Source: Halotalea alkalilenta
GTDB lineage: Bacteria > Pseudomonadota > Gammaproteobacteria > Pseudomonadales > Halomonadaceae
NCBI RefSeq assembly: GCF_001648175.1
Contig: NZ_CP015243.1
Span: forward strand, 3,534,001-3,598,000
Length of the DNA: 64,000 bases
Direction: 5' to 3'
Shown here one piece after another: positions 1-8,685 of this stretch. The position numbers and the translations under genes are program-made. The notes below the pieces were generated by a model. The model worked only from the letters and a program-made list of their open reading frames with translations. It was not told the DNA's origin and made no database searches. Numbering within the stretch: the stretch's first letter is position 1; each line of letters opens with the position of its first letter.

Positions 1-2
1 TC

Positions 3-149
3 ACTCAAATACAGGACCAGACCCTGCCGCAGGGGGTCAAGCTCGCGGCGGTACTGCTGGTGTTGATCCTGGTCGGCCCGCTGCTCGCCGGGCAGGTGGT
101 CAGCCTGGCCGACCAAGTGCTCGACGGCTTCGCGGTCTGGACCCGCTGA
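3..149 (+). CDS. sctS: Type III secretion export apparatus protein SctS, C-terminal part
   Basis: Open from the window edge, this frame encodes the last 48 residues of a small membrane protein and stops at 147-149. It begins with TQIQDQTLP, typical of the loop between the two membrane helices of the SctS/FliQ family, followed by a hydrophobic helix (AAVLLVLILVGPLLAG) and a short amphipathic tail. SctS forms the inner-membrane export gate with SctR and SctT. Its stop overlaps the sctT start (TGATG), so the two are translationally coupled. The rest of the T3SS cluster lies to the left, outside the window. The call rests on the motif plus the position in front of sctT and sctU. Confidence 0.85.
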   Translation, partial: TQIQDQTLPQGVKLAAVLLVLILVGPLLAGQVVSLADQVLDGFAVWTR

Positions 150-967
150 TGCCCTTTTACGACCAGCTCAGCCAGGCGCTCACCGAGCTCGCCTATCCGC
201 TGATCGCTTCATGGGCGCTGGCGATGGCGCGCGCGCTGGGCATGATCATGGTCACCCCGGCGTTCAATCGTCTTGGCCTGACCGGGTTGATCCGCAGCGC
301 GGTCGCAGCGACCCTGTCGCTGCCGCTGGTCGCGACGACCTTCCAGATGCTCGAGGCGGGCGATGGGCTGGACACCTTGACGATGACCGGGCTGCTGATC
401 AAGGAAGTGATGATCGGGGTGATGCTGGGGCTGCTCTTCGGTGTGCCATTCTGGGCCGCCGAAGCCGCCGGCGAGCTGATCGACCTGCAGCGTGGCTCGA
501 CCATGGCGCAGCTGCTCGATCCGATGAACGCCACCGAGAGCGGGGTCACCGCGACCATGCTCGGCATCCTGATGGTGCTGCTGTTTTTCATCAGCGGCGG
601 GTTCCTGACCCTGGTCCAGGGCTTCTACTACAGCTACCAGCTATGGCCTCCGCTGGCCTTCATGCCGCCTCTTTCACAGCAGGGCGCCCTGGCCTTGCTG
701 GCGCTGCTCGACCAGGTGATGCGTATCGCCATCGTAATGGTCGCACCGCTCGTGGTCGCGCTGCTGATCGCCGATATCATGCTCGCCTACCTGGCCAGGA
801 TGTCGCCCAACCTGCACGTCTTCGACCTGTCGCTGTCGATCAAGAACCTGCTGTTCGCCTTCCTGGTGGTGCTTTATCTGATCTTCCTCGTCCCTCAGCT
901 GCTCGGCGAACTCGGCAGCGTCGGCGACAACCTCTCGCACTTCTCGATGCAGCAACCTCCCGGCTGA
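149..967 (+). CDS. sctT: Type III secretion export apparatus protein SctT
   Basis: A 272-residue polytopic membrane protein of the SctT/FliR family, the single-copy export gate subunit packed against SctR and SctS. Hydrophobic segments alternate with short loops throughout. Family hallmarks include RALGMIMVTPAFNR near residue 28, the loop GELIDLQRGSTMAQLLDP around residues 108-126, and LARMSPNLHVFDLSLSIK in the C-terminal third. The start overlaps the sctS stop and sctU follows 13 bases after the stop, so sctS-sctT-sctU form one unit. Length and motif order are normal for a virulence-type T3SS rather than a flagellar FliR, consistent with the translocator-like gene nearby. Confidence 0.9.
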   Translation: MPFYDQLSQALTELAYPLIASWALAMARALGMIMVTPAFNRLGLTGLIRSAVAATLSLPLVATTFQMLEAGDGLDTLTMTGLLIKEVMIGVMLGLLFGVPFWAAEAAGELIDLQRGSTMAQLLDPMNATESGVTATMLGILMVLLFFISGGFLTLVQGFYYSYQLWPPLAFMPPLSQQGALALLALLDQVMRIAIVMVAPLVVALLIADIMLAYLARMSPNLHVFDLSLSIKNLLFAFLVVLYLIFLVPQLLGELGSVGDNLSHFSMQQPPG

Positions 968-980
968 GGATCCCACCGCC

Positions 981-2030
981 ATGAGCCAACGGAGCAGCGA
1001 GGAGAAATCACTCCCGGCGTCGCAGAAGAAGCTCCGCGACGCGCGCAGGAAAGGCCAGGTCGACAACAGCACCGACATGGTCACCGCGATGGTGATGCTG
1101 GCGGCGACGCTCTACCTCGGCTACGCCGCTGCGCAGCTGGTGGCGAGCCTGGTCGGCTTGTTCCAGCTCGCCGCTGAGGCCTGGCAGCAGCCATTCGCCC
1201 TGCTCTGGCCGCGCATCCAGGCGAAGGCTGGCGAGACGCTGGTCGAACTGCTGCTGCCGCTGACCGCAGTGACGATCGTGGTATCGCTATTGACCAACCT
1301 GGCGATCATCCGTGGACTGGTGTTCTCCACCGAGCCGCTCAAGCCCCAGTTCGAGCGGATCAACCCGGTCGAAGGATTGAAGCGGATCTTCTCACTGCGC
1401 AGCTTGATCGAACTGCTCAAATCGCTGTTCAAGATGATCGCCCTGGGCAGCGCGATGGTGGTGATTTTCCGCTTCGCGCTGCAAATGCTGATGGATATTC
1501 CCCAGTGCGGGTTCGACTGCATCGCCGACGGCTTCCTGGCACTGCTGAAGCCGCTGGTGATCACTGCACTGCTGGCCTTCATGATCGTCGGCGGGCTCGA
1601 CATGCTATTGCAGCGCTGGCTGTTCCGACGCGACCAGCGGATGACCAAGAGCGAACAAAAGCGCGAGCGCAAGGACAGCGAGGGTGACCCCCTGCTCAAA
1701 CGCGAGCGCCAGCGTCGCCGCCGCGACATGCATGCGACCGGCGCACGCCAGGGCATCGAACATACTTCGCTGCTGATCGGCGCGCCCGGCGACTGGATGG
1801 TCGGTGTCCGCTACGTACGCGGCGAGACCCCGGTGCCGATAGTGACCTGTCGCGCCGACCCCGAACGCTCGGCCGGGCTCTACGCGGATTCCCGCAGCCA
1901 CCGCCTGCCGCTGCTTGGCCAACCGGCGCTCGCCGCGCGAGTCGCCAAGCGAGCCGGCAATGGAGAGCCCATTCCCGAAGGCACCTTCCAGGCGGTGGCC
2001 GACCTTTTGGTCGAAGCGAAGCTGGTCTGA
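981..2030 (+). CDS. sctU: Type III secretion switch protein SctU with degenerate autocleavage site
   Basis: A 349-residue SctU/FlhB-family protein. The N-terminal half carries four hydrophobic segments; the cytoplasmic half contains the family signature MTKSEQKRERKDSEGDP near residues 219-235 and a C-terminal domain with ETPVPIV and a PIPEGTFQAVADLL end. SctU normally autocleaves between Asn and Pro of NPTH to switch from needle to translocator export. Here the aligned position, residues 268-271 (codons 1782-1793), reads APGD: only the Pro remains, and the cyclising Asn and the His are gone. The rest of the domain is intact and there is no frameshift. Either this paralogue works uncleaved, or the switch is altered. 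It is the last plus-strand gene of the T3SS cluster and converges on the translocator-like gene. Confidence 0.9.
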   Translation: MSQRSSEEKSLPASQKKLRDARRKGQVDNSTDMVTAMVMLAATLYLGYAAAQLVASLVGLFQLAAEAWQQPFALLWPRIQAKAGETLVELLLPLTAVTIVVSLLTNLAIIRGLVFSTEPLKPQFERINPVEGLKRIFSLRSLIELLKSLFKMIALGSAMVVIFRFALQMLMDIPQCGFDCIADGFLALLKPLVITALLAFMIVGGLDMLLQRWLFRRDQRMTKSEQKRERKDSEGDPLLKRERQRRRRDMHATGARQGIEHTSLLIGAPGDWMVGVRYVRGETPVPIVTCRADPERSAGLYADSRSHRLPLLGQPALAARVAKRAGNGEPIPEGTFQAVADLLVEAKLV

Positions 2031-2057
2031 CGATCGAGTCTGGTGGTCGAGACAGAT

Positions 2058-4826
2058 TCAGGCGCGCTTGACCTCGTTCGCATCGAGCCAGTCCCGGCGG
2101 TCGTTGGTGCTGATCTTGCCATCGCCGTCGCCGCCTTTATGCAGCGTGTCCAGGGCATCGAAGAAGTCGTTCTGCTCGTACAGAAAGCGCGCGGCATCGC
2201 GCTCTTCTTGAGACTTGCTCTCGTCGTCCTTGATCTTCTCGAGGTCATCCTTACTGACGATATCGTCCTTACCGTTCCATTCGTCCCATAGTCTATCGAC
2301 GACCTGCAGCGACTTTTCGTGTTCGCGGTAGAAATCAGCGTCGAAATACTCGCTGACCGCGCTGCGGCGGTATTCATCCACCGTGACCTTTTCACCGACA
2401 TCGAGGTCGGTGTCGACGAATGGGCGCCAATCGTCGCTCTTGGAGATATGGTCCTTGGCCGTCATGCGCGTAGTACCGCCCTGCAGGTGTTTTTCCCACA
2501 GGCTCTCGCGGCCGAAATCGCCATCCTTGTGCAAGTAGGGGGCAAGGCGCGCAAGCGAGCTGCCACGCTTGCCCTCGGTATCCTGGAAGTGCTGCCACTC
2601 CTGCTTCTGATAGTCGAAGATCGACTGGTCATCGGGCGCATCGCGACCGCCATACATGTAGGCGGCATAGCGCGCATACTCGAGCTTGTCTCCCCAGTCA
2701 TCCTTGGTTACCCCGTAGCCGGAGAGATCCTTGAAGAACTGTCCCTGGGAGTCGGTTAGCTTCTGCATCTTCTTATGGTTGATCGCCTCGGCGATCACCG
2801 ACCCGACGATGCCGAACACGGCCCCGACCACACCAAGTACAGGTCCAGCGAAGCGGCTGCCAGCGAACAGTCCATTGACCACCTTGGTGCCGATGTCGCT
2901 GCCGAGCTTGGCTGCCAGATGGCTGCCCTTGGAGCTGAACATGGAGACGGTATTGGCGATCGCCATCGCGGTGGTCGAGGAACCTCCACCGATACTGAGC
3001 CCGGCACCGGCGCGTTCGAGTTCACTATCGGCATTCTTCAACTTGTTGACCCCGGTCACGATGTCCATCACCCCGCCGGTGGTATCGAGTCCCGCCCCTC
3101 CCATGTAACGCAGGAAACTCAAACCAACACGCTTTGCGGTGTAAGGCTTGTCTTCACTCGAGCTAGTAGCCCCGATCTCCTTGCCCAATGCCTCGGCGGT
3201 CTTTTCGTAATCCCGCCGCTGTTCCTCGCTCAGCGAGCTGAGATTGTTGCCGCTTTGCTTGATCTCGTCGGATGTATCATTGACCTTCTCGGAGATCTTC
3301 TTCGCTACTGCGTCGGTCTTGACGTCGGCGCTGCTGTTCTTTCTGAAGATGTCGGGGAAATTATCGTCCAGCAGGCCCAGCCAGCCAGCAGCGTTGATAC
3401 GAGGCTTACCATTCTTGTCACTTAGCTGCGTGATGATATTGGAGCCGAATCGGGCGAAGTCGTTAGTGAAGCTGAGCCCTCCGACCAGATCCCTTACCGC
3501 CGCCACCCGATCGTCGGCGCTCATTCCCTCCCAGCCGCCGTGGGAGAGCTGCACACCGGCACTGACCAGGCTCATGGTGCCAGTCATCGCACCCAGCGTA
3601 CCGCTGCTGCTGCTCGCCGACAGCACCTTCTTGAGCGCTCCCGCGGTCTCGCTCCTGTTGCCGGAGAGCTCCTTGAGCTGCGTGTCCACCACTTTATCCA
3701 TCAGCTGACTGTCGGCACCCTGTACCCGCGCGGCGTACATCATCGCCCGGTAGATCACCGCCCCATCCTTCTCCTTTATCCCTTCGAGCTTGCCGCTGAA
3801 AAGCTGCAGCTCGTCAATGAGGCGCTTGTACTGATCATAGGCTTTGCTGCCCTTGTCCAGACTCTGCAGAGCACCGTTGATTCCGTGCTGGACGATGTCG
3901 ATGGTGCTGCGCAGCCCAGTATCGGCGTGTTCGTTCTTGATCGAGCTGGGGTCACTCATGTAGCCATCCAGCTGGTGGGTCATCATGTTCTGGTCGAAGG
4001 CCTGCTTGCGCGACTTGTAGCGCTCAGGGTCGAGCGCCTGCAGGGCTTCGAAGTAATGGTCGACTTCGCTCTGGATGCTTTCAGAAAGCTTGTCGTCACC
4101 CTCCTTGCTCGCCTTCGCCTTGATCGCGATGACATAGTCTTCGAACGACAAGTTGGGCGTTTTTCCATCGTCCTCGAACAGCGCCTTGTCGACCTTGTCG
4201 GCGATCTCATCGCGAGTGGACTGATCCACCCCTTCGATGGCGTCCTTCAGCGCTTGGTCATAGCGCTTACTGATCCCGTCCTCCTGCATCAGCTCGGAGA
4301 TCTGCTTGGCGAGCTTTTCTTCATCGACGATCTGCGTGACATCATCGCCGGTGAGGCGGGTGGGATCGGTCTGGGACTCCCGATATGTGCTACCCCCACT
4401 TTCGATCAGCTCGACGTAGCCATAGAGTTCATAGCCGTTGTCGGTGGCACCTTGCGCATCGAGCAAGTCGACCAGTTTGGCCTCGTCGGAATTCTCGTCG
4501 AGCTTACTATCATCGACATCGTTGCGAATGCGCTCGATGAACTGCTCGGCCGCCTTCTGCCCAACCGTGGTGCTGCCATGGAGCTTGGTCTCCATCAGAC
4601 CATCACCAGTGAAGTCAGGTATATCGTACTTATCGCGGATATCATCGACATTGAGCGAAGCATCCGCCTCGGCTTCGCTGGGCGAAGGCGTCTCGCTGCT
4701 CGAGGCGTTCTCGGTCTGTTTCGACGTCGTCGCGGACTGCACCGCATCCACCCACTTGTCTTCGCTGCTCTGCGTACTCGCTGGGTTGGGCGCTGTCGGG
4801 AGGGAGGCATCGACGGATGCGGCCAT
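2058..4826 (-). CDS. HrpF/NolX-like type III translocator
   Basis: A 922-residue secreted-type protein with a Ser/Thr/Pro-rich, weakly structured N-terminus of about 60 residues (as in T3SS substrates), a long polar helical middle, and three glycine-rich hydrophobic stretches at roughly residues 409-427, 607-629 and 655-682. The last (AGPVLGVVGAVFGIVGSVIA) is long enough to insert in a membrane. The C-terminus has acidic EF-hand-like loops near residues 846-859 and 896-904 (GGDGDGKISTND), both degenerate. This layout and size suit the HrpF/PopF/NolX/HrpK translocator group that forms host-membrane pores. The ATG follows an AAGGAG ribosome binding site. GC is visibly lower than in sctTU, suggesting separate acquisition. 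I assign the family from architecture and recalled motifs, not an alignment; a large effector is the alternative. Confidence 0.6.
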   Translation of the reverse strand: MAASVDASLPTAPNPASTQSSEDKWVDAVQSATTSKQTENASSSETPSPSEAEADASLNVDDIRDKYDIPDFTGDGLMETKLHGSTTVGQKAAEQFIERIRNDVDDSKLDENSDEAKLVDLLDAQGATDNGYELYGYVELIESGGSTYRESQTDPTRLTGDDVTQIVDEEKLAKQISELMQEDGISKRYDQALKDAIEGVDQSTRDEIADKVDKALFEDDGKTPNLSFEDYVIAIKAKASKEGDDKLSESIQSEVDHYFEALQALDPERYKSRKQAFDQNMMTHQLDGYMSDPSSIKNEHADTGLRSTIDIVQHGINGALQSLDKGSKAYDQYKRLIDELQLFSGKLEGIKEKDGAVIYRAMMYAARVQGADSQLMDKVVDTQLKELSGNRSETAGALKKVLSASSSSGTLGAMTGTMSLVSAGVQLSHGGWEGMSADDRVAAVRDLVGGLSFTNDFARFGSNIITQLSDKNGKPRINAAGWLGLLDDNFPDIFRKNSSADVKTDAVAKKISEKVNDTSDEIKQSGNNLSSLSEEQRRDYEKTAEALGKEIGATSSSEDKPYTAKRVGLSFLRYMGGAGLDTTGGVMDIVTGVNKLKNADSELERAGAGLSIGGGSSTTAMAIANTVSMFSSKGSHLAAKLGSDIGTKVVNGLFAGSRFAGPVLGVVGAVFGIVGSVIAEAINHKKMQKLTDSQGQFFKDLSGYGVTKDDWGDKLEYARYAAYMYGGRDAPDDQSIFDYQKQEWQHFQDTEGKRGSSLARLAPYLHKDGDFGRESLWEKHLQGGTTRMTAKDHISKSDDWRPFVDTDLDVGEKVTVDEYRRSAVSEYFDADFYREHEKSLQVVDRLWDEWNGKDDIVSKDDLEKIKDDESKSQEERDAARFLYEQNDFFDALDTLHKGGDGDGKISTNDRRDWLDANEVKRA

Positions 4827-5067
4827 ATCGTTCTCCTTGTTCTGATCGAAACTTCATTGCAATGAACTCAAATACCGACCAAGCGCTGGAGAGCGGATTC
4901 TCCGTGGCTATTAATTAGAAAGTGTTTTCGATCAGAAATGGTGTCAATAAGATTTTCTTTGCAACTGAAACGATTTGCACCCGATATGTAAAAATCCGAT
5001 TAACGCTGGCGACATCCCGTAACCCCCTTTATGCCTCCTATTGCTAATATGTTCTATGCAAAAGTAT
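4827..5067. other. AT-richer intergenic region between translocator gene and MFS gene
   Basis: About 240 bases that are clearly richer in A and T than the surroundings. The region contains the upstream sequence of the minus-strand translocator gene. No hrp-box (GGAACC spaced from CCAC) or other recognisable activator site was found, and no convincing gene. Confidence 0.4.
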
Positions 5068-6489
5068 TCATCCTTGATCGGGAGACAATGAAAAACGCTT
5101 GGATAAGAAACATTGCCTTCTCTTACATGGAAGAGCGTTCGCGCGCGGTGGCCGCGCCAGCATTCCCCCATCGGGGCCATTGCCGCGATCACCGCTGCTC
5201 AGGCGGTCGGCTCGCCTGCCCAGCTGCCAGCCTAGAGCTGCCCAGAGCAGCGCGAAGGCGGCACCGACCAACGCCACCAGCACGGCGCCTTGGCCAAGCA
5301 TGTCCAGTGCGCTTTTGATCCATCCACTGACCGCGTCGCCGCCACGATAGACGACCGTGTCGATGAAGCCTTTGGCCTTGTACTTGCTCTCTGCGTCCAG
5401 CGGGGCGAACAGCATCTCCCGCCCGGGCCTGACGAAGGCGTACTCGCCGATGCGTCGAACGATCATCAGCACTGCCAGCAGGGCAAAACTCGGCGCCAGG
5501 GCGAGTCCGATGAAGCCGACGCAGACCACCATCGGGACGATCGCCAACAGGGTGCGCACGCCCATCTTCTGAGCTATGCGTCCAGTGATGAACAGTTGGG
5601 ACAGCAGTGCTCCAGCCTGAACGATGAAATCGATGATGCCGAATACCCTGATCTGCGACGCTTGGTCTGGAAAGCGCTCAGCGACGAGCCGCGCTTGTTC
5701 GAAATAGAGAAAGGTGGCCACCGTGGCGAGCAATACGACAAAACCCGCGATCGCCAGCAGGTAAGGAGACTGCATGACCCGGGTGAAACCACTGAACGGA
5801 TTGCCCACCACGGGTTGACGGGTGCTCTCCACCGGTGGCGCGCCCTGCCTGCCGGCACCACCGATTTCGCGCCAGCGCATCAGCGGTGACTTGAGCGCGA
5901 GCGCGATGCCGAGCAGCACTCCGGCGAGCAGGACCAGCCCGGCCTGACCGATCTCCCCCACCAGCAGCGCGCTCACCGCGGGCCCGGCCAAGCCACCAAC
6001 ACTTGCGCCGGCGGCGATGAACGCGAACAGACGTTTGGCCTGACGTCCATCGAAGACATCCGCCATCAGGCTCCAGGCCACCGAGACCACGAACAGGTTG
6101 TAGACCGAGATCCATACGTAGAACACCCGCGCCAGCCAGATGTTTTCGCCGGCGAACTGGAACAAACCAGTAAACAGCAGCAGGTTCAGGCAGAAGAATC
6201 CGTATACCCAATCGATGAAGTGGAGGCGCGGTACTCTCGAGCTCAGCCAGGCGAACATCGGGACGGTCACCAGCATGACGAAAAATGTCGCGGTGAACAG
6301 CCACTGCAAATTCTCGATACCCGCCATGATGCCCATCGACTCGCGAAGGGGCCGGAGCATGAAATAACCGCTGAAGAGGCAGAAAAACAGCAAAAATCCC
6401 ACCAGGGCGGGCATCACCTCGTGACGTTCGGCATTGATGACGGCGCCGAGGCGCCGCATCAAGAGGGTGGACGAGATCATCGGGATCAT
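5068..6489 (-). CDS. MFS transporter, NTP/NDP exchange (Npt1/Npt2)-like family
   Basis: A roughly 473-residue membrane protein with about 12 hydrophobic segments. The N-terminal portion FCLFSGYFMLRPLRESMG followed by a membrane helix and a SLMADVFDGRQAKRLFAFIA segment is typical of the MFS subgroup annotated as NTP/NDP exchange or Npt1/Npt2-like transporters, found both in intracellular bacteria and in free-living proteobacteria. Substrate cannot be told from sequence. The start is uncertain: an upstream-extended frame reaches 6531, but the ATG at 6489 overlaps the stop of the preceding SDR gene (TGATG), suggesting coupling, and another ATG lies at 6480. The last 35 residues are polar and Arg-rich and may be a read-through extension. 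It lies beside the T3SS genes, but the functional link is unproven. Confidence 0.65.
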   Translation of the reverse strand: MIPMISSTLLMRRLGAVINAERHEVMPALVGFLLFFCLFSGYFMLRPLRESMGIMAGIENLQWLFTATFFVMLVTVPMFAWLSSRVPRLHFIDWVYGFFCLNLLLFTGLFQFAGENIWLARVFYVWISVYNLFVVSVAWSLMADVFDGRQAKRLFAFIAAGASVGGLAGPAVSALLVGEIGQAGLVLLAGVLLGIALALKSPLMRWREIGGAGRQGAPPVESTRQPVVGNPFSGFTRVMQSPYLLAIAGFVVLLATVATFLYFEQARLVAERFPDQASQIRVFGIIDFIVQAGALLSQLFITGRIAQKMGVRTLLAIVPMVVCVGFIGLALAPSFALLAVLMIVRRIGEYAFVRPGREMLFAPLDAESKYKAKGFIDTVVYRGGDAVSGWIKSALDMLGQGAVLVALVGAAFALLWAALGWQLGRRADRLSSGDRGNGPDGGMLARPPRANALPCKRRQCFLSKRFSLSPDQG

Positions 6490-7532
6490 CAGCGATAGCT
6501 GATACCGGTCAGCTGTTCGGAGATATCCCATAAACGACTGGCGGCTTCAGCGTCTTGCGCGGCGGAAGGTACGGTGGCCAGGCCAAGCGGTCCACGCTGT
6601 TCGTTCTCGCCGATCGGGCCGTAGTAAGCACCGGCTTGTGCCTCGGGCGCGGTGGCGGCATACAGGGTAGGCAACGCCCCTTGCGCGGGGGTGTGGTAGC
6701 GCTCGCGATCCCTGGCCCAGTTGTTGCCGAAATCGCTGTCAAGCCCAGGGCCTCGCTCGACCAGCTCGGTCACCGCAACACCCGGGTGGGCGGCGATGCT
6801 TCGTATGCCCCAGTTTTCAGACTCACTGCGCCGCTGCAGCTCGAACGCGAACATCAGGCAGGCCAGTTTGGATTGGGCGTAGACCCCATAGGGATCGTAG
6901 CTTTGCTCGGATTGCAGGTCATCGAAGTCGATGCTGCCACGGGCGGCGGCAATGCTGGACAACGTGACGACGCGAGCGGAGTCGCCTTCACGCAGCAGCG
7001 GCAGCAGCTCAGCGGTCAAAGCAAAGTGCCCCAGGTAGTTGGTGGCGAGCTGCATTTCGAAACCGTCAGCCGATTCAGCCCGCTCAGGAGGCGCCATGAT
7101 CGCCGCATTGTTGATCAGCCCATCGAGGCGAGGCAGGGTCGCGTTGAGGCGCTCACCCAGCGCGCGAACCGAAGCCAGGCTGGCCAGATCAACCGCCTCG
7201 AACCGCAACTGGGCGTCGGGCACCTCCTGTCTGATACGCTCGATCGCCTCCGCGCCTCGCTCCGGGTTGCGGGCCGCGATCACCACCTCAGCACCTGCAA
7301 GGGCCAAGGCCCTGGCATCTTCATACCCCATGCCGCTGGTGCCGCCGGTCACCAGAAAGATTCGCCCTTCCTGCGACGGCATGTCCGCCAGGCTCCAATC
7401 CGGCTGGGGCGCGCTCTGGGCAACAGCGTTCCCGGCCGCGAGAACGCAGCTCACCACCAAGCCCAATGCTACGAAGCTGTGTCGACACGCTGAACGGGCA
7501 GCGCGTATGGAGACCATTCGTCTAGTTGTCAT
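6489..7532 (-). CDS. Exported short-chain dehydrogenase/reductase
   Basis: A 347-residue classical-type SDR. The Rossmann motif TGGTSGMG is at residues 62-69, NNAA at 141-144 and the catalytic YAQSK at 218-222, with SS at 192-193. It resembles the retinol dehydrogenase/WW-oxidoreductase-like SDR branch (long C-terminal segment, AAHPGVAVTEL). Unusually, it is preceded by a roughly 39-residue leader with an Arg-rich n-region, a hydrophobic core (VALGLVVSCVLAAG) and an AVA-Q cleavage-type site, so it looks exported although SDRs use cytosolic NAD(P)H. An AAGGTCG ribosome binding site supports the ATG at 7532. It is divergent from a LysR regulator that probably controls it, and its stop overlaps the start of the MFS gene. 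Confidence 0.85.
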   Translation of the reverse strand: MTTRRMVSIRAARSACRHSFVALGLVVSCVLAAGNAVAQSAPQPDWSLADMPSQEGRIFLVTGGTSGMGYEDARALALAGAEVVIAARNPERGAEAIERIRQEVPDAQLRFEAVDLASLASVRALGERLNATLPRLDGLINNAAIMAPPERAESADGFEMQLATNYLGHFALTAELLPLLREGDSARVVTLSSIAAARGSIDFDDLQSEQSYDPYGVYAQSKLACLMFAFELQRRSESENWGIRSIAAHPGVAVTELVERGPGLDSDFGNNWARDRERYHTPAQGALPTLYAATAPEAQAGAYYGPIGENEQRGPLGLATVPSAAQDAEAASRLWDISEQLTGISYR

Positions 7533-7620
7533 CGTTCGACCTTAACGCTCGGTTGGGATTCGATCAGCCGCTGCATAATTGCAAGGCCGTGCGCTGGAAC
7601 AAGGCAATGTTAACGTCTGG

Positions 7621-7635
7621 ATTACTACTGATAAT
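7621..7635. promoter_or_regulatory. Candidate LysR operator (ATTA-N7-TAAT)
   Basis: A perfect 15-bp dyad, ATTACTACTGATAAT, sits in the 169-bp gap between the divergent SDR and LysR genes. It fits the T-N11-A rule for LysR-type regulators. The assignment to this LysR protein is inferred from position only. Confidence 0.45.
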
Positions 7636-7701
7636 CCCCATAAAAATGGATGACGTGTGCGCCCAACCGTACAATTGCAACTCACACTTGGAGTATGAAC
7701 A

Positions 7702-8598
7702 ATGCGCCAACCTAATCTAAGTGACGTTGCCCTGTTCGCTTGTGTAGTGGAGGCCGGCGGCTTTCGGGCCGCGGCGGAGAAGCGAGGTATCTCGGCCTCG
7801 TCACTCAGTGACTGCGTTCGGCGCCTGGAGAGTGATCTGGGGATCAGGCTGCTCAACCGTACGACCCGCAGTGTAATTCCCACCGAAGTGGGGACCCGTT
7901 TACTGGAGCGGCTGCGACCCGCGCTCGAGGAAATAAGCGCGGCATTCAATGATCTCGACGACCATACCCAGCGCCCGGTCGGCACGCTTCGGCTCAATGC
8001 GCCTGTTCCAGTCGCCCGTTTCGTATTGCCGGGATTGATACCCGCTTTCCTCGAGCGCTATCCGGGGGTGAACGTCGAAGTGGCGATGGACAACACCTTC
8101 ATCGATGTCATCGCCGAAGGCTACGACGCGGGTGTGAGATATGAGGAAAGCTTGGCCAAGGACATGATCGCCGTGCCCATTGGCCCTCGACGGCAGCGTT
8201 TCGTCGCCGCGGCCTCCCCCGGCTACCTCGAAAGAAATGGCATCCCAACCCACCCCCGGGAGCTGCTCACCCACCGGTTGATCGGTCATCGTTTCGAAAG
8301 CGGGAAACTCGGCGTATGGGAGTTCGAAAACAACGGCACCATCGTCCGTATACCGCCCCAGGGGCCTCTGTTGTCCTCGGCCCATGACCTGGAAGTGGGC
8401 GCTGCGGTAAGCGGCGTGGGGATTATCTACACCTTCGAAGAGTACCTCGGGCCGATGATCGATCAGGGCAAGCTTCTACCGGTGCTTGAAGACTGGTGGC
8501 AGGCATTCGACGGTCCCTTCCTCTACTACAATGACCGCCGGCACATGCCTTCACCACTCAGGGCGTTCGTGGATTTCCTGAAGAATGACGCCCAATAA
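7702..8598 (+). CDS. LysR-family transcriptional regulator
   Basis: A 298-residue LysR regulator. The winged helix-turn-helix spans residues 1-60 (LSDVALFACVVEAGGFRAAAEKRGISASSLSDCVRRLE) and the effector-binding domain fills the rest. A GGAG ribosome binding site nine bases before the ATG supports the start. The protein belongs to the branch typically annotated near oxidoreductases and diverges from an SDR gene, the standard arrangement in which LysR activates its neighbour and represses itself. The inducer is unknown. It converges on the beta-lactamase gene, so it is not an AmpR-like regulator in position. Confidence 0.9.
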   Translation: MRQPNLSDVALFACVVEAGGFRAAAEKRGISASSLSDCVRRLESDLGIRLLNRTTRSVIPTEVGTRLLERLRPALEEISAAFNDLDDHTQRPVGTLRLNAPVPVARFVLPGLIPAFLERYPGVNVEVAMDNTFIDVIAEGYDAGVRYEESLAKDMIAVPIGPRRQRFVAAASPGYLERNGIPTHPRELLTHRLIGHRFESGKLGVWEFENNGTIVRIPPQGPLLSSAHDLEVGAAVSGVGIIYTFEEYLGPMIDQGKLLPVLEDWWQAFDGPFLYYNDRRHMPSPLRAFVDFLKNDAQ

Positions 8599-8614
8599 CA
8601 CGCTCGATAGCCTA

Positions 8615-8632
8615 CCGCTGCCTTTTTCGGCA
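8615..8632. terminator. Short hairpin between convergent lysR and beta-lactamase genes
   Basis: GCTGCC and GGCAGC arms flank a TTTTTC loop in the 88-bp gap between two convergent genes. There is no T-run after the stem, so terminator function is only suggested. Confidence 0.3.
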
Positions 8633-8685
8633 GCCGCCACAGTGGCGTGCGCTAATGGTGGCAGGCGCGGCGTGGACGTCGAAAG

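Noticed and set aside
3540..4865. 441-codon plus-strand frame opposite the translocator gene
   Set aside because: It mirrors the coding frame, lacks initiation signals and resembles no family.
4827..5067. hrp-box in front of the translocator gene
   Set aside because: No GGAACC-N15/16-CCAC pattern on either strand; the gene may use other control.
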